Positions 1 through 5,463 of a DNA stretch of 5,931 nt are shown piece after piece (the stretch's first letter is position 1; the number at the start of each line of letters is the position of its first letter). Location: the NCBI GenBank assembly GCA_944372745.1, contig CALWAB010000029.1:1-5931 (forward strand). Reading direction: 5' to 3'. Below the pieces are notes generated by a model, which worked only from the letters and a program-made list of their open reading frames with translations, did no database searches and was not told where the DNA came from. Origin of the DNA: an uncultured Clostridia bacterium. GTDB taxonomy: Bacteria > Bacillota > Clostridia > Christensenellales > UBA1242. Made by a program: the position numbers and the translations under genes.

Positions 1-106
1 AATGTTTTAATCCTTTATACTCATTGACTTTTGTAGTCAAAATAAAATTCAAATAATTTTGACAAGTTTTAATTAACCTTACTTATTATTCAATTGTCAT
101 TGTGCG

Positions 107-124
107 GTCGCCATTTCTAGCGAC
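107..124 (-). other. Hairpin at predicted 5' end of leftward transcript
   Basis: A perfect 5-base-pair inverted repeat (GTCGC / GCGAC, arms 107-111 and 120-124) encloses an 8-base loop. It lies where a transcript from the promoter at 131-160 would start, about seven bases past its -10 box. The RNA would therefore begin with a hairpin, a common 5'-end stabilising arrangement. That role is inferred; the repeat is visible in the sequence. Confidence 0.35.
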
Positions 125-130
125 TTCTTT

Positions 131-160
131 AGTATATTATATCCACCCCCTAAAAGTCAA
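131..160 (-). promoter_or_regulatory. Candidate promoter firing left, out of the window
   Basis: On the minus strand TTGACT (155-160) is followed after 18 bases by TATACT (131-136). A second -10-like box, TATAAT, sits at 136-141 but with a spacing of only 13. Just upstream of the -35 box is an A-tract region (161-199) that resembles an UP element. No start codon with a ribosome binding site follows before base 1; the only short frames close within a few codons. The gene it serves, if any, lies outside the window. Confidence 0.45.
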
Positions 161-172
161 CATTTTTTTAAA

Positions 173-199
173 TTTTTTCCTTTTTTCCCTTTTTTTTTC
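173..199 (-). other. 27-base homopurine tract (minus strand)
   Basis: Every base from 173 to 199 is a pyrimidine on the plus strand, so the minus strand is an unbroken run of A and G made of A-tracts separated by GG or GGG. A looser purine-biased stretch continues to about 229. It lies between the trxA terminator and the leftward promoter at 131-160. Phased A-tracts there could bend DNA or act as an UP element; this is inference. Confidence 0.5.
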
Positions 200-270
200 G
201 TTTATTACCCCTTTTTCTTATACTCACCCCCGCGTGTCGTAATCACTCTATAGGAAGAACGGCATTCTTA

Positions 271-305
271 AAATGAAAAGCAATAGCCGTTCATCGCTAT
301 TGCTT
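271..305 (-). terminator. Intrinsic terminator of trxA
   Basis: A perfect 10-base-pair stem (arms 278-287 and 296-305, AAGCAATAGC and its complement) with an 8-base loop begins six bases after the trxA stop codon. On the minus strand it is followed by TTCATTTT, a slightly interrupted T-run. Stem, spacing and T-run fit Rho-independent termination of trxA. A weaker 5-base-pair hairpin (AAGAA/TTCTT) follows immediately at about 256-270. Confidence 0.8.
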
Positions 306-311
306 AAATTT

Positions 312-626
312 TTATTTCAAACTTTTGATTTCATCGAGCAATTCGTCTTTATTTCTAAAGCCTACTAATCTTTGAATTTCTTGCCCTTCTTTAAAGAATA
401 TTATTGTAGGTATGCTCATTACGCCAAATTCATTGGCTACATCTATTTCTTGGTCAATGTCAAGTTTTGCCACTTGATAGCCGTCTGCTTCTTCTGCTAA
501 TTCGTCCATTATTGGTGCAAGCATTTTGCATGGTGGACACCATGTAGCATAAAAGTCCACTATTCTCAATTCTTTATTATTGACAAATTCTTTGAACTCT
601 TCTCCATTGAGATGTTTAATTTCCAT
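312..626 (-). CDS. trxA: Thioredoxin with CPPC active site
   Basis: This is a 104-residue single-domain thioredoxin, the usual length for the family and without signal peptide, so cytoplasmic. It would reduce protein disulfides and be recycled by a thioredoxin reductase that is not in this window. The fold markers are present: VDFYATWC leading into the redox pair C30/C33, the buried Asp24 (equivalent to E. coli Asp26), Pro38 after the active site, the cis-proline P73 in SIPT, and a C-terminal helix. The active site reads WCPPCK, not the standard WCGPCK; the codons are TGT CCA CCA TGC, so this is what the DNA says. The start at 626 is preceded by AAGGAAG five bases upstream. It has its own promoter (662-691) and terminator (271-305), so it looks monocistronic, not part of the hslVU operon. 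The symbol trxA follows the canonical family; a specialised thioredoxin-like protein remains possible given the CPPC motif. Confidence 0.93.
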   Translation of the reverse strand: MEIKHLNGEEFKEFVNNKELRIVDFYATWCPPCKMLAPIMDELAEEADGYQVAKLDIDQEIDVANEFGVMSIPTIIFFKEGQEIQRLVGFRNKDELLDEIKSLK

Positions 627-661
627 TTTTACTTCCTTTTAACGCTTTCTTGCGATAGTTT

Positions 662-691
662 ATTATACTATAAATTGATTAAAATATACAA
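662..691 (-). promoter_or_regulatory. Candidate trxA promoter
   Basis: A perfect TATAAT (662-667, minus strand) lies about 36 bases upstream of the trxA start codon. The best -35 match at good spacing is TTGTAT (686-691), 18 bases away and only half matching the consensus. The region upstream is very A/T-rich. This supports separate transcription of trxA with a leader of about 30 bases. Confidence 0.55.
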
Positions 692-791
692 ACATTTTAA
701 ACATTGTTAGAATAAAAATTCTTAAATTACTAAAGATTTATGAATTTTTAAATACATAGCAATGAAAGAAAACTAGCCATTCTCGTGTTTA

Positions 792-815
792 CTTAATGCA
801 ATAATACGCACTAAG
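792..815 (-). other. Imperfect hairpin downstream of hslU
   Basis: On the minus strand CTTAGTGC (808-815) pairs with GCATTAAG (792-799) across an 8-base loop, with one pair being G-U. The wobble would be A-C on the plus strand, so the fold suits minus-strand RNA. No T-run follows, so it is not a convincing terminator; it could be a 3'-end structure of the hslVU transcript. Confidence 0.3.
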
Positions 816-823
816 CTTTACAA

Positions 824-841
824 AATAATAATATTATTATT
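824..841. repeat. 18-base A/T-only palindrome after hslU
   Basis: AATAATAAT and its exact complement abut with no loop, nine bases past the hslU stop codon. It contains no G or C, so it would form only a weak RNA hairpin. It could be chance in such A/T-rich spacer, or a weak pause site at the end of the hslVU transcript. Confidence 0.4.
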
Positions 842-850
842 AAAACACAT

Positions 851-2161
851 TTAGAGAATATATTTTGACAAATCATACTTACTTAAAGTTGATTTTAGTT
901 CATTGTCTACATAATTTTTGTCTATTTTAACTTCAGTCATTGGGAAAGAACCATCTGCATGGAATGAAATGCTTTCAAGCAAGTTCTCCATTATTGTATG
1001 CAATCTTCTTGCCCCAATATTTTCGCTCGTTTCATTTTCACGCACTGAAATTTCTGCAATTTCGTCTATTGCTGATTCATCAAAAACAAGATTGATATTG
1101 TCGACTTTCAAAAGTTCACTGTATTGTTGTATTATACTATTTTTTGTGCTTGTCAAGATATTTACAAAATCTTCTTTTGTCAAATTCTGCAATTCTACTT
1201 GAATTGGGAATCTACCCAACAATTCAGGAATTAAATCTTCAACTTTTGCTGTATGGAACGCCCCTGCTGCTATAAACAAGATATAATCTGTTTTGACTGT
1301 ACCATACTTTGTTGTAACTGTGCTTCCTTCAACTATAGGCAAAATATCTCTTTGGACACCTTCTCTTGATACATCTGGTCCAGACTTTCCATTGCCCTTG
1401 CCTGCCACTTTATCAATTTCGTCAATGAATACTATACCTTCTTGTTCGCAACGCCTAATGGCTTCTGCTCTCACTGTATCCATATCAATGAATTTACTAC
1501 TTTCTTCATTAACCATATAGTCTCGAGCAATTTTTACAGGCATTTTCTTATGTTTTTTACGAGGTGGGAAAATTCCGCCAACTATATCACCCAAGTCCAT
1601 TGCTCCCATTCCCGGCATTATTTCAACTTGTTTAGGTGCTTCAGCGACATCTATTTCAATGATATAATCATCAAGTTTACCTTCGCTGTATTCTTTCTCA
1701 ACATTTGCTCTCAAAGCGTCCTTGTCTTCGACATTCTTTTCTTTGAGTTTTTGGTCAACAATCAAATTGACTAACTGACGATTGACTATAGCGAGTGTCT
1801 TCTCTTTGACTTCTTCAAATTTTTCTTCTTTGACTAAACGAATAGATGTTTCTGCTAAATCTCTTATGATGCTTTCTACATCTCTTCCTACATAACCTAC
1901 TTCAGTAAATTTTGTCGCTTCCACTTTGACAAATGGTGCGTGAACGAGTTTAGCTAGACGCCTAGCAATTTCTGTCTTACCAACACCTGTAGGACCTTTT
2001 AAGATGATATTTTTGGGAGTAATATCTTCTTTCATTTCTTCGCTTAATTGACTGCGTCTATATCTATTTCTAAGAGCGACTGCTACTGCACGCTTAGCTT
2101 TTTCTTGCCCTATAATGTATTTATCTAATTCTTCGACAATCTGTTTTGGGGACATTTCCAT
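851..2161 (-). CDS. hslU: HslU (ClpY), AAA+ ATPase of the HslUV protease
   Basis: This is the cytoplasmic unfoldase ring that feeds proteins into the HslV peptidase. The product is 436 residues, close to the 443 of E. coli HslU. Visible in order: the N-terminal IVEELDKYIIGQ signature (8-19), Walker A GPTGVGKT (56-63), the pore loop GYVGRD (89-94) that grips substrate, the inserted I-domain (about 108-230), Walker B VFIDEID (244-250), sensor-1 region IAAGAFH (297-303), the arginine-finger segment GRFP (316-319), sensor-2 GARRL (383-387), and the C-terminal LSKYIL tail that docks into HslV. A longer open frame reaches 2206, but the start at 2161 is preferred: GGAGGAAG lies about seven to ten bases upstream, and family homology begins here. 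A second ATG (2155) is two codons in. The ribosome binding site lies inside the last codons of hslV and the genes are two bases apart, so translation is probably coupled. No codY follows, unlike in Bacillus. No clear terminator is seen after it. Confidence 0.97.
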   Translation of the reverse strand: MEMSPKQIVEELDKYIIGQEKAKRAVAVALRNRYRRSQLSEEMKEDITPKNIILKGPTGVGKTEIARRLAKLVHAPFVKVEATKFTEVGYVGRDVESIIRDLAETSIRLVKEEKFEEVKEKTLAIVNRQLVNLIVDQKLKEKNVEDKDALRANVEKEYSEGKLDDYIIEIDVAEAPKQVEIMPGMGAMDLGDIVGGIFPPRKKHKKMPVKIARDYMVNEESSKFIDMDTVRAEAIRRCEQEGIVFIDEIDKVAGKGNGKSGPDVSREGVQRDILPIVEGSTVTTKYGTVKTDYILFIAAGAFHTAKVEDLIPELLGRFPIQVELQNLTKEDFVNILTSTKNSIIQQYSELLKVDNINLVFDESAIDEIAEISVRENETSENIGARRLHTIMENLLESISFHADGSFPMTEVKIDKNYVDNELKSTLSKYDLSKYIL

Positions 2162-2163
2162 AA

Positions 2164-2697
2164 TTATACTTCCTCCAATGTGATATTGTGATTTGTGTAT
2201 ATACAAATATCTGCTGCAATATTTATTGCTTTCTCAGCGATTTCTTTAGCTGAAAAATCTGTATTAGCCATCAGTGCTTTTGCTGCTGCTATTGCATAAT
2301 TGCTACCAGAACCTATAGACAAAATGCCGTCATCTGGTTCTACAACTTCTCCAACGCCTGATACAAGTAGCATTGTTTTAGAATCTGCAACTATCATTTG
2401 TGCTTCAAGTTTTCTCATTGCTTCATCTCTACGCCAAGTTTGTGCAAGTTCTACTGCACTGCGCATTAAATTTCCTGAGTACTTTTGAAGCATTGACTCA
2501 AATCTATCAATCAAAGTGAGTGCATCTGCTACACCACCTGCAAAACCTACGACTACTTGGTCATTGTAAATTCTACGCACTTTTTTAGCGTGTGCTTTTG
2601 CCACTATTTTATCAATAGTCGCTTGGCCGTCACCAGCCACAGCAGTCTTGCCGTCTTTTTTGACTGCTACTATTGTTGTACTGTGTATTTGTTCCAT
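2164..2697 (-). CDS. hslV: HslV (ClpQ), threonine peptidase of the HslUV protease
   Basis: This is a proteasome-beta-like peptidase that forms a double-hexamer chamber capped by HslU and degrades unfolded cytoplasmic proteins. The product is 177 residues. The core starts at Thr7 (TTIVAV). Counting from that threonine as residue 1, the known active-site positions fall exactly in place: Thr1, Asp17 in GDGQAT, Lys33 in KKVRR, Gly45 in GFAGG, and Ser124 in IGSGSNYA. The DICIYTNH motif near the C-terminus is also typical. Six residues (MEQIHS) precede the catalytic threonine. In E. coli only the initiator Met does, so here self-cleavage or another processing step is expected. The start is fixed by AAGGAG five bases upstream, and no other start codon lies between it and Thr7. 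It leads the hslVU operon, with a likely promoter at 2719-2727, 80 bases downstream of topA. Confidence 0.97.
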   Translation of the reverse strand: MEQIHSTTIVAVKKDGKTAVAGDGQATIDKIVAKAHAKKVRRIYNDQVVVGFAGGVADALTLIDRFESMLQKYSGNLMRSAVELAQTWRRDEAMRKLEAQMIVADSKTMLLVSGVGEVVEPDDGILSIGSGSNYAIAAAKALMANTDFSAKEIAEKAINIAADICIYTNHNITLEEV

Positions 2698-2718
2698 AAT
2701 TTCTCCTTGAATATTAAT

Positions 2719-2727
2719 AGTATAGCA
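2719..2727 (-). promoter_or_regulatory. Extended -10 promoter of hslVU
   Basis: On the minus strand TGC-TATACT (2719-2727) matches the extended -10 pattern TGn-TATAAT, which can work without a good -35 box; none is evident at 16-18 bases. It lies 21 bases upstream of the hslV start, giving a very short leader containing AAGGAG. The 80-base topA-hslV gap has no clear terminator, so read-through from topA is also possible. Confidence 0.5.
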
Positions 2728-2777
2728 TATTAAAATATTTTTTGTACTAAATTTTATATAATTTAATACTCAATTTT

Positions 2778-4991
2778 TTATTTTTGTTCTTCTCCATTTC
2801 CGCTTACATTTTCATTGCCTGCTTGTTCATTAAGCGGTTTATTTGATATAAAATCACAATTTGGATAACCAGAACATCCATAAAAATAGCGTTTTTGTTT
2901 ATTTAATCTTCTAACAAGCGGTTTACCACACTTTGGACAAACTCCATAGTTTCCATCATCTAATGATTTTATATTCTTGCACTTAGGATAATTTGAACAA
3001 CCTAAGAATTTCCCAAAACGCCCAACCTTGATGAGCATTTTGCCACCACATTTTTCACAGATTTGGTCAGTTTCTATGTCTTGTGGCACTTCTACCTTCA
3101 ATATTTCATTATTTTCACCTATTTTGACATCTTTACGAATGTTTTTGCAAGTAGGATAATTGGAGCAAGACAAAAATTTGCCATATTTACCTTCTCTAAT
3201 GACCAATTTGCTTCCGCATTTGTCACATATTTCATCTGTTTCAATAGGTGCTGCTTTTAAAGATTCGGCACTTTCGCCCGCGACTAGAAGTTGCTTCTCA
3301 AAATCATCCCAAAAATCTTTGACGACATCTTGCCATACAAGTTGCCCTTCAGCCACTTCATCTAGTTCGGTTTCCATTTCAGCTGTGAATGAAACATTCA
3401 TAATATTTTCAAAATACTTAGTCAATAAGTCAACTACTTTGAAACCTAGTTCAGTTGGTTTAATGTATTTGCCTTCTCTTTCTGTATAATTTCGTGATGA
3501 AATAGTGGCAATAGTTGGAGCATAAGTAGCGGGACGCCCTATGCCCTTATCTTCCATTGTTTTAACAAGGCTTGCTTCTGTGTACCTTGCAGGTGGCTTT
3601 GTGAACTTTTGCTCGTCTTTATAATTTAGCCCTAAGCACAAATCATTTTCTTCCAAGTTCGGCATCTTTTCTTGTTCTTTGTCTTCTTCTTCGGTATAAT
3701 TTTTATACACTTTCATAAAGCCTGCAAATTGAAGCGTTTTACCTGTTGCTTTAAACTGAAATTTCTTCTCTGTATCTACCGTTTCTAAGTCTGCACTGAC
3801 TGAATAGAATTTTGCACAGCTCATTTGGCTCGCAATAAAGCGTTCATAGATGAGTTTGTACAATTTATAAACATCTTGTTCCACTTTGTCCTTTATGGAC
3901 TCTGGAGTGCGCTTGATATTAGTGGGCCTAATGGCTTCGTGTGCATCTTGTGCATCCTTTTTAGCCTTATACACATTAGGCTTATCTGGATAATATTCTT
4001 TGCCATAGTTTTCTATGATAAATTCTTTAGCCGCCGCTTGTGCTTGTGGTGCGACACGAGTAGAGTCTGTTCTTATATAGGTAACTAGTGCAGATTTGCC
4101 TTCGCCCTTAATCTCTACCCCTTCATAAAGTTTTTGTGCAACGCTTGTTGTCTTTTTGATACTAAAACCTATTTTATTTAAAGCGTCTTGTTGCATTGTG
4201 CTTGTAATGTAAGGTGGATTTGGATGTGATAATGTTTCACCTTTTTTAATTTTATATACGCTATATTCTTTGTCCTTGACATTATCAAGCAAGCGTTTCA
4301 TTTGTTCCGCCGTCTTTATCTTGACTTTCTTTCCGTCAACGCTATTGAATGTAGCCTTAAATTCTATATCGTCATTAGGAAATTGTGCGTTAGGGAATTT
4401 TTTACGCATTGTGACAGTCAATGTCCAATACTCTTCAGGGACAAAGTTAATTATTTCGCGTTCCCTATCAACCACCAATTTTAGTGTAACTGATTGCACA
4501 CGACCTGCTGACAATTTAGGTGCAACCTTCCTTGACAAAAATGGTGACAATTTATAACCCACAAGTCTATCTAGTACTCGCCTTGCTTGTTGTGCATTGA
4601 CTAAATTAATGTCTATGGCACGAGGTGCAAGCAATGCACTTTTGACTGCGTTTTCAGTAATTTCGTGAAATTCTATTCTACAAGGTTTGGTAATGTCTTG
4701 ACCTATCACATACGCTATATGCCATGCTATTGCTTCACCCTCACGATCAGGGTCGGTCGCAAGCAATACGGCTTCTGCTTTCTCTGCTTTTGCCTGTAAT
4801 TCTTTAATAGTCTTTTCCTTATCTGGCATATTTTTGTACATAGGCTGAAAGTTATTTTTAATGTCCACACCAAAAGAGTGTTCAGGTAAGTCCCTTATAT
4901 GTCCGCCTGATGCAAAGACTTCGTATCCCTTTCCTAAATATTTATTGACCGTTTCTCTTTTACCAATACCTTCTATTACTACTAAAATCAT
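2778..4991 (-). CDS. topA: DNA topoisomerase I (type IA)
   Basis: This enzyme relaxes negative supercoils by passing one strand through a transient break held by a 5'-phosphotyrosine. The product is 737 residues. TOPRIM domain (about 1-145): Glu7 and Lys11 correspond to E. coli Glu9 and Lys13, and ATDPDREGEA supplies the metal-binding Asp80, Asp82 and Glu84. The type IA core follows, with the SAGRVQS motif (161-167) and catalytic Tyr305 in TYIRTDST with Arg307; the GIGRPATYAPTI motif is at 483-494. Three tetracysteine zinc fingers end the protein: C589/C592/C609/C615, C645/C648/C665/C671 and C685/C688/C706/C712. The first two share GKFLxCSNYPxCKNI and look like an internal duplication. The tail (about 718-737) is polar and low in complexity. 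The usual VESPAKAKT at the N-terminus is here IEGIGKRET. The start is preceded by AGGAAGGG four bases upstream. It sits downstream of dprA, the normal Firmicute neighbour, but behind a long structured gap. Confidence 0.97.
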   Translation of the reverse strand: MILVVIEGIGKRETVNKYLGKGYEVFASGGHIRDLPEHSFGVDIKNNFQPMYKNMPDKEKTIKELQAKAEKAEAVLLATDPDREGEAIAWHIAYVIGQDITKPCRIEFHEITENAVKSALLAPRAIDINLVNAQQARRVLDRLVGYKLSPFLSRKVAPKLSAGRVQSVTLKLVVDREREIINFVPEEYWTLTVTMRKKFPNAQFPNDDIEFKATFNSVDGKKVKIKTAEQMKRLLDNVKDKEYSVYKIKKGETLSHPNPPYITSTMQQDALNKIGFSIKKTTSVAQKLYEGVEIKGEGKSALVTYIRTDSTRVAPQAQAAAKEFIIENYGKEYYPDKPNVYKAKKDAQDAHEAIRPTNIKRTPESIKDKVEQDVYKLYKLIYERFIASQMSCAKFYSVSADLETVDTEKKFQFKATGKTLQFAGFMKVYKNYTEEEDKEQEKMPNLEENDLCLGLNYKDEQKFTKPPARYTEASLVKTMEDKGIGRPATYAPTIATISSRNYTEREGKYIKPTELGFKVVDLLTKYFENIMNVSFTAEMETELDEVAEGQLVWQDVVKDFWDDFEKQLLVAGESAESLKAAPIETDEICDKCGSKLVIREGKYGKFLSCSNYPTCKNIRKDVKIGENNEILKVEVPQDIETDQICEKCGGKMLIKVGRFGKFLGCSNYPKCKNIKSLDDGNYGVCPKCGKPLVRRLNKQKRYFYGCSGYPNCDFISNKPLNEQAGNENVSGNGEEQK

Positions 4992-5021
4992 TTTACCCTT
5001 CCTAATTCGTTCGCTTTATTA

Positions 5022-5027
5022 ATTATA
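5022..5027 (-). promoter_or_regulatory. Possible topA-proximal -10 box
   Basis: A perfect TATAAT occurs on the minus strand 30 bases before the topA start codon. No recognisable -35 box lies 16-18 bases upstream (AGTATA at 17) and there is no TGn extension. In such A/T-rich DNA a chance match is quite likely. Confidence 0.25.
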
Positions 5028-5141
5028 TAAATTTTACACATTTTTATACTTATTACAATACTTATACTCAAAATATTGCTTATTTGTTGCAAATTTTTGA
5101 TAAATTATTCAAACTGTAGACAAAATACAAATAGAAAAAGC

Positions 5142-5208
5142 AATAAAATTGAAATTTTATTTTTTGCGATAGCAAAAAGCAATATATTGTATGTTTTTGT
5201 ATAAAAAC
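5142..5208. repeat. Three A/T-rich hairpins between topA and the structured element
   Basis: Three perfect inverted repeats follow one another: 5142-5150/5153-5161 (9 pairs, 2-base centre), 5161-5167/5172-5178 (TTTTTGC/GCAAAAA, 7 pairs, 4-base loop) and 5193-5198/5203-5208 (6 pairs, 4-base loop). A 10-base palindrome is at 5180-5189, and AAAAAGCAAT is present twice (5135-5144 and 5174-5183). Read leftward, the first-named repeat ends in GCTTTTT, so a weak terminator or pause site is possible; otherwise it is unremarkable A/T-rich spacer. Confidence 0.4.
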
Positions 5209-5227
5209 TTAATTTTATAGTGCTTTT

Positions 5228-5268
5228 TGACCATAGGTCAATGAGTACTTGTGCAACACTAATGGTCA
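5228..5268 (-). other. Hairpin 1 of the structured element
   Basis: TGACCAT (5228-5234) is the exact complement of ATGGTCA (5262-5268). A competing local hairpin, TTGACC/GGTCAA (5227-5232 with 5236-5241, 3-base loop), uses the same left arm, so two folds are possible. If the promoter at 5278-5306 is used, this hairpin would lie at the very 5' end of the topA leader. Confidence 0.4.
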
Positions 5269-5277
5269 TTGCTTTTG

Positions 5278-5306
5278 ATTATACAATAGCGAATAGATGC
5301 GTACAA
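5278..5306 (-). promoter_or_regulatory. Candidate topA promoter inside the structured element
   Basis: TTGTAC (5301-5306), an optimal 17-base spacer and a perfect TATAAT (5278-5283) are found on the minus strand. The -35 box matches only its TTG. Transcription would start near 5271, giving topA a leader of about 280 bases that begins with hairpin 1 (5228-5268). It is better spaced than the topA-proximal box at 5022-5027. Confidence 0.45.
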
Positions 5307-5307
5307 A

Positions 5308-5318
5308 CAAGACCACAG
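5308..5318 (+). repeat. 11-base direct repeat, copy 1
   Basis: CAAGACCACAG occurs here and again at 5426-5436, 118 bases away. Both copies follow a GTAC and, further back, TGGTCATT (5263-5270 and 5368-5375), which suggests a diverged tandem duplication with a period of about 105-118 bases. This copy forms the left arm of the three-way-junction fold. Confidence 0.6.
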
Positions 5319-5372
5319 CCGTACGCCAGTACCTACGCCACTGGGTGGGTGCGAAGGCGCACCGCCGTGGTC
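5311..5372 (-). other. Three-way-junction fold (main stem of element)
   Basis: The outer stem pairs 5311-5319 with 5364-5372: nine pairs, one of them G-U on the minus strand. Inside are two hairpins: 5348-5353 with 5358-5363 (GGTGCG/CGCACC, four-base loop) and 5326-5330 with 5340-5344 (CCAGT/ACTGG, nine-base loop). The G+C content is 69 percent. The nested, nearly perfect pairing in an otherwise A/T-rich spacer makes chance unlikely. Confidence 0.5.
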
Positions 5373-5434
5373 ATTGGTGAGTACCTAAACACAATTTAGT
5401 ACTAAAATAGGCTAGTACCACACACCAAGACCAC
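5367..5434 (-). other. Alternative long hairpin, exclusive with the junction fold
   Basis: GTGGTC (5367-5372), which closes the junction fold, can instead pair with GACCAC (5429-5434). The arm continues inward with GGTG/CACC (5376-5379 with 5423-5426), GTAC/GTAC (5381-5384 with 5415-5418) and CTA/TAG (5385-5387 with 5408-5410), interrupted by small internal loops. At the tip lies a perfect 12-base palindrome, TTTAGTACTAAA (5395-5406). Seventeen pairs are possible in total. Confidence 0.4.
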
Positions 5435-5436
5435 AG
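5426..5436 (+). repeat. 11-base direct repeat, copy 2
   Basis: This is the second copy of CAAGACCACAG (first at 5308-5318). It supplies the right arm of the alternative long hairpin. Its last bases also start a small bulged hairpin, ACAG/CTGT with TG/CA, at 5433-5450. Confidence 0.6.
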
Positions 5437-5463
5437 GTGCAGGACACTGTCATGCTACTAGGG

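Noticed and set aside
1..17. Possible ribosome binding site (AAAGGA) for a minus-strand gene at the left edge
   Set aside because: The window stops within a few bases, no ATG, GTG or TTG is visible at the right distance, and any gene call would be a guess.
824..841. A/T-only palindrome as the hslU terminator
   Set aside because: It has no G-C pairs and no loop, so the RNA hairpin would be too weak to call a terminator.
918..1774. Plus-strand open frames opposite hslU
   Set aside because: They lie wholly antisense to a well-supported gene, have low-complexity translations without recognisable domains and no convincing ribosome binding site.
2162..2206. Longer hslU start (15 extra residues)
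   Set aside because: It would overlap hslV, lacks the GGAGG site that serves the ATG at 2161, and adds residues not seen in the family.
3063..4557. Plus-strand open frames opposite topA
   Set aside because: They are shadows of the topA coding sequence; topA motifs span the whole region on the minus strand.
5308..5436. CRISPR-like repeat pair
   Set aside because: There are only two 11-base copies, with no regular spacing and no cas genes.
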